Assembly (NCBI GenBank): GCA_907165065.1
Contig: OU015534.1
Span: 34,968,937 to 35,032,936, forward strand
Direction: 5' to 3'
Length of the DNA: 64,000 nt
Source of the DNA: Caprimulgus europaeus
Lineage: Eukaryota; Chordata; Aves; Caprimulgiformes; Caprimulgidae
Shown piece after piece: positions 1-12,549 of the stretch. The stretch's first letter is position 1. Every line of letters begins with the position of its first letter. The notes under the pieces were generated by a model. The model searched no databases, had not been told where the DNA came from, and was given only the letters and a program-made list of their open reading frames with translations. Both the position numbers and the translations under genes were made by a program.

Positions 1-2122
1 CAGCACAATATTTGTAATGACACTTAAACACCCCCAGAGATATTTCAGCAAAATATTGTTGTTGATCTCATATGGATGTGGTGAACTCTCAGATGCACTT
101 TTATTTGAGTATGCTACTTCAAGCAGGAGTGATGTATCAGGTAGTCTTTGGCCTAACGGGCATACTGTGGTACAAGGAGCTGCCCAGTCTGTTGATACAG
201 GTTTCTACCTCACTTCTTGGGGAAGAATCGGATGGACTATGTTAACCATTAGCCATGGTGCAGGAGATTGATTGATTGACTTTGATTGCAGTATGATCAC
301 ATCCTGAAAAGCTAAGCTTTTATTACTCTTTCAGACAAGTACTCTGCTTGACAAAGGCAGATACTTAAAATATTGAATGCTTCTGGATTGAAAATGTCTA
401 ATTCCTGTACTTAATGTGGCTATTTATCACAGATGCTTAACTTTTATCCACTTATTCCTATACCAGGCTTAAAAACTTGTGTTTGAGGCAAGATAGTTTG
501 AGCTTGGCTAAAGTATGTCATTTGGAAAAGTGTCATTTTACAAATTCATATCTTAATATTTCTTTTTGGGACTTGTCACATTTATTTATTTACTAGGTCA
601 GCTATAAGTTCTTTTTATACTGAAACCTGTTAAAGTCTAATGCTTAATGAAGGTATTCAAGTCTCACCTAACTCTCGACTGAAGCTCACAGTAGCAGCAG
701 TATTATTCACCAGTGTCAGTTAATCAAGTATTTCCCATTACTGTACTAAGTGTCAAGGTAGGTCAGAACGCAGCCAGGGCTGGCTGCTCCCTAAGGGATG
801 GGTGGCAGTTGCAGGGAAAGCCTTCGCCAGAGGACTTTTAATCAACTATGTGCTGGCATATGAGATCCCTAGAGGTGTCTCAGATCTGTACACTTTTAAG
901 TCCTCCTTTAACTGGTCTTGTATTCCTACTTTTTGTTACTTCTTTTCTAGAAGTGCTACATAATTTCTCTCCTGTGACTCAGTATTCTACTCTGCTGCAC
1001 TAATTAGTAACTACTGTTACGTGCTATTTCACAGGATTGCAACTCTCTTTTCTTTCAGGTACTGGTTTTGCTACTGGGTTCCCTGTCTGTATAAAGAATT
1101 TGTTTCTTTTTTTTTTAATCTCAGGTTCACGGTCCTTTAGAGTGTGTTTATTTTTGCAGAAAATTTAGGAAATTTATACATAATTAAAACGTGCACATAA
1201 TTTGTTGGGACTTGTATATTAAACACTACCATGTCTTTTCATCCTGATTTTAGGCTCAAGAAAAAAGGAAAATATTCTTATTTTAAAAGTGATCAGTGCC
1301 TACAATACCACTGGTATGTTCCTATGAAAACACATCTTCCCAATTAGATCACTGAAGATCGTGCTCTCTTTAATGTTACATATTTCTCTTCTACAATTAG
1401 TCTTGAAATGATGATTCATATTATAAGCTTATTAAGGAGTTTTTATAAAATGACTAAACAGATTCTTAGACATTATTACAATAGTGTATCTTCTGCCCTG
1501 AAATGCTTCCTATTTAAAATCCTCATTATGGGAATATATTTTCACATACCAAATCTCTCAGAATTGTGGCTGATAATTATTGAGTTCCTTTAACTGAATG
1601 TACTGAGGTCTTTGAATTTTATGTCAGTTGCAGTCATTTCCATAGCTTCATTCTCATTACCTCTTCCTTATTGAAAATTAAAGCAAGATATCAACTGGGG
1701 AGCCTTCTTTTTTCATAGACTAACTGCACTCTCAAATGTCACTGTATAGCATGCTATTGTCCTTTCTTCCTTATTTATTTTAATTTATATCACTACAGAA
1801 TCTTTTCCTATTTGTTTTAACATCTTTTACAAAGACTAATTTATCTTGATTGAAACAATTTACAAATTCCCTTTCTTCTCTTGACTTTTAAGGTCTATTT
1901 TTGTTGCTTTTCAACTATTTATTTTATCACTGCATACTGTTTACTCCTAACAGTACTGGAAGAGTTAGTAATCTCCTCAGAGTAATTTCTTGCATTGTTT
2001 TCCCTGTGGTCCATAATATAAGATTAAACAAGCAACATCTACCTGGAAATGAAAAATCCTGTATGACATTAAGCTCCTTAGTTTACTTCATCAACTCATT
2101 CCCTGAAACTCTTAAAAGAAAC
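1..2122. other. unique AT-rich DNA, no gene recognised
   Basis: No transposon signature, RNA gene or convincing exon is visible. The open frame at 17-271 has no recognisable motif and no flanking context that supports coding. A slightly GC-richer patch around 755-835 (rich in GCAGCCAGGGCTGG-type text) could be an old repeat but matches nothing I know. Confidence 0.6.
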
Positions 2123-2280
2123 AAAATAAAATAAAATAAAATAAAATAAAATAAAATAAAATAAAATAAAATAAAATAAAATAAAATAAAATAAAATAAA
2201 ATAAAATAAAATAAAATAAAATAAAATAAAATAAAATAAAATAAAATAAAATAAAATAAAATAAAATAATAAAATAAAAA
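2123..2280. repeat. (AAAAT)n microsatellite, about 31 units
   Basis: The pentamer AAAAT repeats almost perfectly for about 145 bases, then ends in a slightly irregular AATAAAATAAAAA. Minus-strand open frames over it encode only repeated LFYFI and are products of the repeat, not genes. The near-perfect purity suggests it is recent or actively slipping and probably length-variable. Confidence 0.97.
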
Positions 2281-3635
2281 CCAAACAAACACTACCACAC
2301 AACTTTTTGTCATTTCATGTGTTCTTTCAGAAAATGAGCAGCTTTTCTACACAGATGTCCACTTAATAGTACTAAGTCTGTGCTACTATTAATGCTCTTT
2401 AATCAGATTATTTGAAAGCTTGAAGCAGCTTCAGCAGCAACTGTTATAGCCTCTGTACCTGAGACACTAGGTGTCTCCCCTAATTGCAACTTTGTCAAGC
2501 CCAGATAATAAAGTCCACTGTTACTGGCCCTTTCTTGCTCAGCTCCATCTTTCTGGTGTTGGTGAGTCCATGTACACTCTGCAAGAGCTTTCTGTGATGC
2601 AGATATCTGCTCACAGCAGTGTTCAAACTCTCTGTCCTTGGGTCTTCTTTCTTTCTTTTAGATGCTATTTTATCTGTTGCTATATCCTTACCTAATTTAT
2701 GTGTTCCTGCCTAATAAAAGCAGGCAAAATATTTATATAACTCTCTTCTAACTATTTTTCCCCAAACGTCTTTTTCTCTAAATTTTTTTCAGCAATCGTG
2801 GTAGGCTCAGACTCTTACAAGGCCATTATTTCAGTTATTCAGATGCAAAACATTCAGTCAATTCTTCTGGTTTTTTTAAAGGCTTTTAATACCCAGATGA
2901 TCTCTAAACTTTCTTACAACTCTGATCCATGAGCATTATTTGTTTTTCATCTTTTCTACCTTTTCACTCTTTGCAAGCTCGTCCAAAATTCCTGAGGTTT
3001 ATGTGAGATATTTGAGTTTCTGATTCCCTGGTATCCAGCTTTGCTTCATGAGAGCTGAACTACTCTTCTGAATATATAATAATTTACTCTGCTCTACTGG
3101 GTATTTAATAATTTTATAATTTTATGTGTGCTAATGTGAAATTTAGTCAATAGACTTAACATAGCTGTTAGGATACAGTTTGAACTTTATGTTGCACACT
3201 ATTTCTTTGATGGTGTGTCTAACACTAGTTTAGCACTGCCTCTAATACTTTTCACTTAATTTCTTCATACACAGAAACACAATTTTTGCCATTAATGCGA
3301 GTCCTGTATTCTCTCTGTCCCATTCTTTTCTTCTATCTTCAGATGATGTTTTGTTATTTTGTCTTGTGAATTCATACAGAATTTCAGCCTTTCCAAGGAC
3401 TGGTTACCTGAGTGTTTTAACTTCTCTTGTAGACCTGACTTTTCTTACTGTTTTTAATATTTATAATATATAGGCAAAGGGCATAGAAGTGTTATTTAAT
3501 TTCCATGGTGGCATGCTTACAAATCATCTATTCTGATCATATAGATTAGATGTCTTTACTTGCAAGTAAACTGAAATGCATTAGGTGTTTTGAAATTAAC
3601 TTTCAATTAGTTGCAAAGCAGAATCATCAGATAGT
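2281..3635. other. unique AT-rich DNA, nothing recognised
   Basis: Low-GC sequence without a CR1 or LTR signature, and no long open frame with a recognisable protein. Confidence 0.6.
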
Positions 3636-4116
3636 GGAATTATAGAATAATTTCAGTTGGGAAAGACATTTGAGATCATTGAGTGCAATTGTAAAGGTAA
3701 CACTACCAAGTCCACCACGAAACCACGTCCCTGGGCACCACACCTACACATTTTAAATATGTCCCGGGGTGATGACTCAGCCACTTCCCTGCACAGACTG
3801 TTCCAACGTGCTTAACAACTATTTCAGTGAATAATTTTTTCCTAATATCAAATCTGAACCTACCTTGGTGCAATATGAGGCCATTTCCTCTCATCCTGTC
3901 ACTTTTGACTTTGGAAAAGAGACTGACACCAACCTTGCTACAGTCTTCTTCCAGGTAGCTGTAGAGAGCAGGAAGGTCTTCCCTTGAGCCTCGATTTCTC
4001 CTGGCTAAACAACCCCAGTTCCCTCAGCTGCTCCTCGTAAGACTTGTGCTATAGACTCTTCACCAGCTTCGTTGCCCTGCTTTGGATGCGCTCTAGCACC
4101 TCAATATCTTTCTTGT
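3636..4116 (-). mobile_element. CR1 LINE 3' fragment (older copy)
   Basis: Reading left to right gives the reverse complement of a CR1 3' end: a degraded TATAGAATAATTTCAGTTGG tail, then the 3' UTR/C-terminal block with GAGGCCATTTCCTCTCATCC, GAAAAGAGACTGAC and CTCCTGGCTAAACAACCCC. It ends at CACCTCAATATCTTTCTTG, where a second CR1 begins at once. The copy is 5' truncated, as is usual for CR1, and visibly decayed. Confidence 0.9.
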
Positions 4117-4380
4117 CATAGAATGGTTTGGGTGGGAAGGGACCTTTCAAGGCCATCCAGTCCAACCCCCTGCAGTGACAGGGACATCTTCAACCAGACC
4201 AGGTTGCTCAGAGCTCCGTCCAACCTGACCTTGAATGTTTCCAGGGATGGGGCTTCCACCACCTCACAGGGCAACCTGTTCCAGTGTTCCACATTGTGAA
4301 AAATGTCTTCCCTGCATCTGGTGTACATCTGCCCTCTTTAAGCTTAAAACCATTACCCCTTGTCCTAACCCAAGGTATTT
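4117..4380 (-). mobile_element. CR1 LINE 3' fragment abutting the previous copy
   Basis: It begins with the reversed CR1 tail CATAGAATGGTTTGGGTGGG and then AAGGGACCTTTCAAGGCCAT, and runs through the ACCAGACCAGGTTGCTCAGA block to CCCCTTGTCCTAACCC. It is less decayed than the copy on its left. The interrupted sequence of the left copy does not resume after 4380, so this is not a simple nested insertion. Confidence 0.92.
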
Positions 4381-6982
4381 CTCAGGCCATAGCTCACTGT
4401 CTTCCTGTGACTATCATCTTGCTGGCTATCAGCAAAAGAATGTGTGTATCAGAGAGGGAAACTGGATGGGGAAAAAACTCTGTGGTGCACTGTAAGCTCA
4501 GTAATGTCTTTTACTTTGTTGGTAAGCAGAAGTACAAAAGGAAAGAGAGAGGGGGAAGGAAACAGAGAGAGTAGGGAGGGATGCTGCTTCTCACATTGCC
4601 CTGAAACAGCAACTGAAGAGTGCAGTACTGAACAAGCAGGAAATTCAAATTACTATAAGCATAGCACATAAACAGCTGTTAAAAAACAACGCTGCAGTAT
4701 AATCCCCTTCTGAATATGAGACTTCATATAATCTAGAGATGGGGAGAATTTATTAGGTCATTCAGTACAGTCATGATGAGCAGTACCAGATGGCAATTTG
4801 AATTTCATCATTATTTTCCTTGTCTCATATGATAATCTAAGCAAGTTTACAATTTCACTTTTAATTTCTGAATGGTAGTTTGCTGGCTTTGTAAGCATTT
4901 GGGATGTAAGATGGGTGCCATTTAAAGGCCAATGCACAGTTATCAAAGGATTTGTTACTGATAGTTTGTATTACAGTCACAGTCTTTGTTTAAGGTCACT
5001 TCTCAAGACCACTTGAAACCTTAATGTGGTGATTAATATGTCCACCCTCTTATACAGCAGTATTTTTCCATTAAAGACATTGTATCAGATTAAATTGTTT
5101 TCTTTACCTTACCTTAGATTTACATAATGAAGCCAGTTTTAGTTTGTCTGGAAACTTAAGAGAAAACCATTTTCTGTGTTTTGCTGCAACATCTGAAATA
5201 TCAACTGTGTACATGTTTCCTGTTTGACTTGAATTTGTGCTCTCTGAAAATAAGGTTAGAATTTATCTTTATCTATTTCAGAACAAAAAATTAGAGAGCT
5301 GGTTTTTTGGTTGGTTGGTTGGTTGGGTTTTTTTTAATTTCAAATGTAAATAATTTATTGTCTAAAACCTTTTATTAAAAAAAGAAAGGGTATGGTATAT
5401 TGATGAGCAGTATAGACTTTCATTGAATGCAAAGGAAGGGTAAAATGTATAAATTAATTTGTGAGTAGTTTTCAGCTGCTGTCTAACTCATTCTTCTATT
5501 TACAGCAGAAAAGAGTGGATATTGATTCAAAGGCAACTAATATTGATAGAACATTATGGATATTTTAAAACAAGCCAAGGAAGACTTTCTAATGCTGCTG
5601 CTCAGTCAGTCATTAGCATCTGTGACTGACTAAGCCCCTTGAGATGGAACGTAACTCATTGAATAAACTCCTACAAGAGAAGAAAGACCAGTGTGTTTGG
5701 GCAAGGGCAGTGTGCCCATGAAGCTCAGAAAATAATGCAGGGTGTGACTGACCACAGCCCTTGCAAAGAAACTGACTTTTTCTCACCACAAAGAAGACCA
5801 GAGGGTGGCCTTTGTTTTAGAGAAACAGCTCTCAACAGCTGAGTGGATCAACTGGTGGTGTAAATATCTCCTTGATTTAGCCAGATCAGTATGGGGAGAG
5901 TGAATGCATAGCTCAGCCCAAACTGAAGTATAAAAACTAAACAACCAGCCAGAGTTTCCAAGAAGGAAACATGCTTGAGCTGTCTTCAACCTCTGTATTC
6001 CTTCCCAGGGATCCAAGAGTCCATTGTCATGACAGTGAGCACATTATAGGGACTGGTAATGGGGCTCATACTGGTGCTGTGACTGAAGTGGGTGTTGCAA
6101 TTGCCCCATTTCGCTGTTACTTTTGTGTATATATACTTTTATTGTCAGTATATTTTGCATTACTCTGATAAATCTGAAATCCCACACAAGATGAACTATC
6201 TTCATATAAGAAAATCTGATATTAAACTTTACACCCTCTTGGTCAGAGAGTATTTGACTCTGATAGCACCACCTGCAAAACGAGACTAAACAGGTATCAC
6301 AGTATTGCATATGTTCTCAGTTTATTTGTCCTGATTATTTTGCATATTCTGCTTTTTTATATGGACAGCAGAAGCTGAGAGTTGCTGCACTTTTATGAGT
6401 AAAAAGAAAAAATATATACTATAGTTATTGATATCTTGACATGAATAGCAGTATCTAATGCTGCCTCTGGTGCCTTCAAAACGTTGTCTGTTGTGAAAGA
6501 AAAAGTGATATATTAATCAAAATCAGGCAATGAGTATCAAGAAGATTGCTTGTCCTCTGTAAACATCTGCTATAGCTGCTTTCTGAGCAATACTGATCTA
6601 ATTATATATAGTTGATTATACTGTTTTATTCTTTTCCCCCTATTGAGACATTTACTGTTTGGTTGAATCTTCTTATGTGATACATGGAATCAAACTTGCA
6701 TACTTTCTCTTTGTAAAAAAACATTTTACATCCTATGGAAGAGTGGAGTTTATTAATCAAAAAATAGCCCATCAACACCTCTCAATTGAGTTAATCGATT
6801 GCATGCAAAAGAGGGAGTTAGTTCAAGAACTGAATAATATTAATATTTTTTAGTTTAGGGCAAGTTCTTGTCTGTGAGGAATTATGACAAGATCCTGCAG
6901 TATTCAAGGTTTACCAACAGGGAAATGCCTGTGAAGTGTTTTATCTCACTTAAAGCACCAGAGCTCTTGTTTCCCATGTGTA
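4381..6982. other. unique AT-rich DNA with weak purine-rich and TTGG patches
   Basis: A purine-rich patch lies at about 4535-4585 and a short (TTGG)n run at 5307-5326. The 5640-6080 interval is GC-richer and contains a TATA-like GTATAAAAAC near 5929. I considered an old LTR there but see no family match or ends. No coding gene is supported. Confidence 0.5.
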
Positions 6983-7038
6983 AAAATAAATAAATAAATG
7001 GATTAATAAATGAATAAATAAATAAATGAATAAATAAA
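6983..7038. repeat. (AAAT)n microsatellite, interrupted
   Basis: AAAT units are broken by GGATT and single G substitutions (TGAATAAATA), so it is older than the pure AAAAT array at 2123. Confidence 0.93.
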
Positions 7039-7129
7039 TCATATGAAGAAGGCAGGAGATCAGCATGACTGAGTAAGGGCAAACTAAAATGTAAGTAGGA
7101 AGTGCACAGAGAGTGGAAGCAGGGTCACG

Positions 7130-7545
7130 CATCCTGGGAAGAATACACGGACACTGCAGGGATATGTAGGGATGGGATCAGGAAAGCTAAAGCACAGCTC
7201 TAGATGAATTTGGCAAGGAATGTGAAGAATAATAAGAAGGGCTTCTACAGGTAGGTTGCTCAGAAAAAGAAGGCATAAGAAAATGCATCACCCCCCAGAT
7301 AAGTCAAATAGGACTAGTGACAACTGACAAGAAGGCTGAGGCACTCAACATTTTTTTGCCTCAATTTTCACTGACAATTATGCTTCCCACATCTCACAAA
7401 TCCTTGAACTTCAAGTCAGGGAGCAGCTAAATGAGGTCCCCTCCATCATAGAAGAAGATCAAGTTCAAGACCATCTCAGGAACCTGAACATACATAAAAC
7501 TCCATGGGACCCACTGATATGCACCCCAGGGTCTTGAGAGAAACA
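7130..7545 (+). mobile_element. CR1 LINE fragment, ORF2 endonuclease-RT linker region
   Basis: Plus-strand text follows the CR1 ORF2 linker: ATCAGGAAAGCTAAAGCACA, AATTTGGCAAGGAATGTGAA, AAGGGCTTCTACAGG, then AAGGCTGAGGCACTCAACA, TTTTTGCCTCAATTTTCACT and CATGGGACCCACTGATATGC. Frames are broken. The piece has neither CR1 3' tail nor 5' end, so it is an internal remnant. It is homologous to the better preserved 44300-44735 segment. Confidence 0.85.
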
Positions 7546-8410
7546 ACAGACTTCCACCTCCTTCAGAATTTTTATCCTTTATCTTTTTTCATTAGTTTTA
7601 AATATTTCCCTAGATATTTGTGAAGACATCTTTCAACAGTGCATGCTCATGCATTGTGTTCTGCTCTAAGTACCAACAGCTGAAGTTAACTCTAACCTTA
7701 CAAGTGTATCCATACACAGAGGATGCAAGCAGGAATTACTGTTCTGTCTGTGCAGGTACCCAGTGCTCCTGTCCTTGGAAAATTATGTACAATTATTTAT
7801 CATCACCATGGAGATACACTATCTATTGCCAATGCACTCTTTTAGTAAAATATGTGTTATGTCTTCTGCACCAAAGCATCTGGGACTTCAAAAGACAGAG
7901 TGTCACAAAAATTCATAGCTGGCCCATGCTGACTGACTAGGAAGTACAGAATTCTAAGATTAAATATTTATTCATGTGCATGAGGTGTTCCAGACAAATT
8001 GGGGCACCTTGAATGTGATTTTTCACAGGGTTCTTCAAATGTTCAGGCACAACACAATTTGACTAATCATTAAAATCCACACTATTACCAGTCATAGTAA
8101 AAATTTACAAAGCAACTCTGCTTTTGCAGCATACCCAATTCTTATTTATTGTTCCAGATGTCTTTGGAGTCAGTCTTGCTAGAGCTGCTTATCTAGGACA
8201 GCAAACAACCCTGGGAGGGTTTCAAAGATGTGTTAGAGGGACTAGGATGTTGTCCTTATCTTGGTTGTACAGGGATATCCTCTGTCCTTTATGGATAGCT
8301 CTTGCTTCTAAAAAGCAAAGTCTTTCTTTCCAGGGCCAGGCTCTCCTTTAGTTTATTTTACTTAATGAGTAATGCCAAAGTCTCCTGTAAAATTCCACTA
8401 CCTTATTACA
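7546..8410. other. unique DNA, nothing recognised
   Basis: The open frame at 7620-7940 (106 codons) has no motif I recognise and lies in ordinary AT-rich sequence. I do not call it a gene. Confidence 0.5.
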
Positions 8411-8421
8411 TTTATATATAT

Positions 8422-8454
<33 letters not shown>
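8411..8454. repeat. (TA)n-(CA)n-(TA)n dinucleotide repeat
   Basis: A short TATATATA run, a short CA run, then about 13 TA units. Likely polymorphic. Confidence 0.93.
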
Positions 8455-10840
8455 AAGATAATGCACATTCATACTATCTATAAAGACTGATTGATGAAAT
8501 AGTTAGAGAAGGGAATTTTCATAACACCTGTCAGACTGAGCACTTCCATAATATTCTTTTGAGTGCTTTTCCAGGATCCTAGACACTGATTCACACAAAA
8601 TACACTTTGCTTGCTTCTCTCGTGTTGACAGATAATATAGCCATTTTCCCATACAATGCCCTGTACAATATCCTGTGTAAAGAAGATATTTGCAGCGAGA
8701 AGGTTGGCCTCCATTACAAGCTCTCTTAACTTGGGACAATCTTTTGTGCACTTAGATTAAATATGATAACTACTTGCACAGACTTTCAAGTAGTTGTGGA
8801 TTATGACTGTCATTATTCCTTCAGTGTTTAACTTTTCATGTCATTTTGCCTTTTGTTGCTATATCTGCATTTGACAGATAAGACTGTTTGAAGCACAATA
8901 TCTTTGTTATAGTCCATTAAAATATGTGTATTATAGGCTTGTAGCCCAGTAAATAAGGTCCTGTGGTTGGTAAGAGGTTACATTAACCACACAGGTATCT
9001 AGACTTGTCAGGCTTTGTCTAAACTTATCTTGGGCCATCTGGAGATGTGGAACTGCAATTAGCTAATGACTGAGTAACTATGATCTACCCTGGTTTAGCT
9101 TTTTGGGGTTTTGTTTTTTTGTTTTGGGTTTGGTTTACAGGGGTTTTTTGGTACAATAGTATTATGTAATACCTACTATTTTATCTACTCTATAACTAAT
9201 AGATATACCTTGTAGCTATTACATGTAGCATGAACTGAAATCAGACATGAGAACCTAGAGGGAGACTGGAATGATAAGTATAACACTAAAGAATGATATA
9301 GACATTAGGAAGTTTGTCAATTTTAGCTGTACATAATTTGAAGTTTAAGTGGCAATGTAAATGGACTTATAATTCTTTGATTAGGCTGTTAAGACTTTAA
9401 TTAGACTAATGACAAAGCCTTGCCTTTGCATATAATGTGTATTGCTTTTGCCTGTGACAAGATCTTGAGTGTAAGAGGCTGGTAGGGCAATTCAAGAAAG
9501 CCATTCTTCAGCTTGCACACAGCAAAATGAAGAATTTCCCTTCTAGTGATCACTAGATCATAATTAGCAATTAAACTTAAATTATCAGTAATATTTACTT
9601 ACTAGCCTCAAAATGAAAGTGTTGTAAAAATGTATTTCAGGTTACTAGAATGATACTGTAAGCACCTGACAGGTTGAATTTGCTCTCAGTTGCTGTTTTG
9701 CAACTCGTGGGAAAGTGTCTGAATATTCAGAAAGAGAGAAATTATGGACACTAATTACAGTAAATCATATTATTCTAACAGCTAATATTTCAACAGATTG
9801 TTTATGAATAAGTAACATCACCAGACCACAATAAAAATCTTTAAAAACAGAGACTGCAAGTGGTGTGGCAAGATCTGATGCACAAAACATTTTGCACGGA
9901 GCAAAGTTATAAGAAATGGAAAAGCTTTATCAAACTGGATTAATGATTGGCTGATAGCAAACCAAGTCAGATAGGTAACGATATAGTTTGTATTCAAGTA
10001 ATTAACAAAAATTATTAAAATAATGTAATGAGGATCTGAGTTGAATACTACCATAAAGTGCACTAAAGTGAATGCTCATTACCAGCAAGTTCAGTCTCAG
10101 ATTAAATTAGGGAAGTATTTCTCTATACATACAGAAAAGATATATATTTGAGATGATTTCTTGTTAAGATACAGGGCAGCTTTCTAGAGCTAGAGAGGAA
10201 CACTCCAGGAGGCTTTTGGTAAGAACAAGGGTAGTAATTGTGAGGATTGTTCTGGTGGGTAAGGGGGTGACCAAGCAATTTCTCAATGGACTTTGAGGTC
10301 CAGAACTAATTACATGTGATATAATGATAATGTATTTAAGCTGAGTGATTTATATTTCCCTTTTACTTACTATCGTGAATGTTTAAAATACCTTCATGTT
10401 TAAAATGTACCTTTTTAAGCATATTCTTTCTGCTAGAATTTTGTATGAGGATTCTGAGATAATGAGTATCTGGAATCTATGTAAAGACATAGGAACCTTA
10501 ATGTTTGGTGTTAGCTGACAAGCTACCAAAGGTAGTGAGGGGATGTTAGGTGCTATAACTGCAATATTTATGGAGATTTATTGGAAATTAACAGTAAGAT
10601 TATAATATTTAAAAAATCAGTATTTTTTACTACTTAGATTACCTGGAAAAGTAAAGTTTTGAGATATACATTGATAGATAAAATATAGATATGCAAGAAA
10701 TTTTTTTCTTTTTCTGTTGTAAGGAAATATTGAAGTTAGATCTTAAGAGACACTTGGAGATTCAGCATCTCTCAGAAGCTCCTGTGAGAAATTCTTTACA
10801 GTGTCTGGAATGTAATGACTGGAGAAACCATGTCTGATCA
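8455..10840. other. unique AT-rich DNA
   Basis: No transposon or gene recognised. A T/G-rich low-complexity stretch lies at about 9100-9150. At 8959-8999 two TGTGGTT-type (RUNX-like) words face each other on opposite strands. That is a weak observation only. Confidence 0.5.
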
Positions 10841-10855
10841 GCGCTTTCCCTGCAG

Positions 10856-10885
10856 ACTTCGCTCGGCATACAGTGTATCGACACC
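10856..10885 (+). other. exon-like 30-nt patch (possible microexon)
   Basis: The patch is preceded by a pyrimidine-rich acceptor-like GCGCTTTCCCTGCAG (10841-10855) with a branch-point-like CTGAT ending 17 bases upstream, and is followed by a donor-like GTGAGC. Its 30 bases hold four CpG dinucleotides in otherwise AT-rich DNA and are divisible by three. One reading gives TSLGIQCIDT. I recognise no protein, and chance is a serious alternative. Confidence 0.15.
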
Positions 10886-12549
10886 GTGAGCTCTTATCTG
10901 TCCTCACCCAGCCATCAGGTTTCTCTGCCAGAGGGAGAGATACTTTTTACTAGTTTGGGTTTTTTTCTCCAGTAGCACAGTTTGAACCAAAAAAAAAAAA
11001 AAAAGGAAAAACAAAACCCAACAAACTTCTCCAATAAGAACAGAAGGCAAAGACAGTCCTGTCAGCTGGTGAGCAGCTGTGAGCACCTAAGCAGACAGGC
11101 CCCTTTGTTGTTATTTCATTTCCTAGCCACGCTACTTTGGCTGCAGCTGCTTGAAGAGAAGACAGACATTGTGTGGCATACTTTGTGTGTTCATCTTGGG
11201 AGGGGTAAATTGCCAATTTAAATATGAGCAAACTGGTTTTGAAGAAAAGAAAAAGTCTGTGGTCTCGTGGTTTCCAATTCTACTTGTCCAGTCCTTTATT
11301 GCTCTCATCTCTCCAACACTTTGATTTGTTCCATCCTCCACTCGCTGCTTTTGTGGAGGACAGAAGAGCCAGAAGAGAAATCCTGAGGCATAGAGGTGAT
11401 TCTGAGGAAAGTTTTTCAGTATTCTAGACTTTTAATTTTTTACTATAGAAATGTTTAAGTCTTCTTTTGGCATTTACATGTAAAATAAAAGCTACAAGAG
11501 AGTTTACCATGAAGCTTGTGATACATCTGGTGCTGCCAAGTTCAGTCTTTCATTTTCTGCTAATAGAAATAAGACTGAGAAGACAAAAGCCTCCTAACAT
11601 TTCTGAAAATATAAGTTCTTCTTTTCATCATTGAAATTGGAAAATGTTGTGATTTTTAATGTCAGGTTGATTTAAAGAAGTCCTTTTCCCCTCCTCCCCA
11701 TAACGTTTGGTGATGTCTGAAATGCGTTGTTGCAGGCTGTAAAGTCCTACACACCTGACTAATGCACTGCTGACAGCACAGCTGGCTGGTTACCCTTAAA
11801 TAAGATAAATAAGGATGTGTGGAATGTGTTGAATACTTGTTTCATAGCAATTATTGGTTTAACAGGCAAGGCATTAAGGACAAAAATCTAGTCTTTTTTT
11901 TTTTTCAGTCAGCTATTGAAAGTCAATGAAGCTCATATTAGCGTTATATTTTTGTTCCTGCTTTTCAATTCTTATTTTACTGTTTGAAAAAAGGAATGCT
12001 TTCACATCACAATGTTCTTCTCTACAGAATGTATACATATGAAGTTAAAAATCTCATACAGGAAGCTTAAAAGGGGGTCTGATGCTGCTTTCATTTGCTT
12101 TTCATTTTAATCATAACTTACAAATCTCTGTGGAAGAGGAAGGATTGGTATTAGGTATCTTGAAAAATTTGGTTCAGTTCCTTTGCACCATGAATTCCTT
12201 ACGAAACACTGGGAAATGAGAAAATAATCTTTTCTTTAGCTCATCTTTTGCCTTTCCTTTCTCATACTGTAAAACTTTCAGGACAAAGTTTCTTATTGTG
12301 TTTCTTATTGTGTGAACATCCTCAAGCATAATGGACTGTGGTATCAGTTAAGAACTTTTGTGCATCTGTAGCACAGAAAAAGTGAGAGATATCAAGTGTG
12401 TGAGCCAATTTAGTGTGAAATACCAGCTTTTCAATACTTTGCTTTCATAATCATGACCAAGGAAGACTTCCACGATATATATAATATTTTTTCTTTTTCT
12501 TCATTTAACTGCATAGCCATGTTGCTTTTCTAAAAATAAACCAATAAAT
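10886..12549. other. unique DNA with poly(A) run
   Basis: A poly(A) run of about 16 lies near 10989-11004 and a poly(T) run near 11895-11905. The open frames at 10950-11231 (minus) and 11224-11427 (plus) have no recognised motif. Confidence 0.5.

Noticed and set aside
2083-2313. 76-codon minus-strand frame of repeated LFYFI
   Set aside because: It is the (AAAAT)n microsatellite translated, with no sequence information beyond the repeat.
5640-6080. Possible LTR with a TATA-like GTATAAAAAC
   Set aside because: No recognisable LTR ends, family landmarks or flanking duplication. A TATA-like word alone is not evidence in AT-rich DNA.
8959-8999. Facing TGTGGTT words (possible RUNX pair)
   Set aside because: Short imperfect inverted words, expected by chance, with no conservation information.
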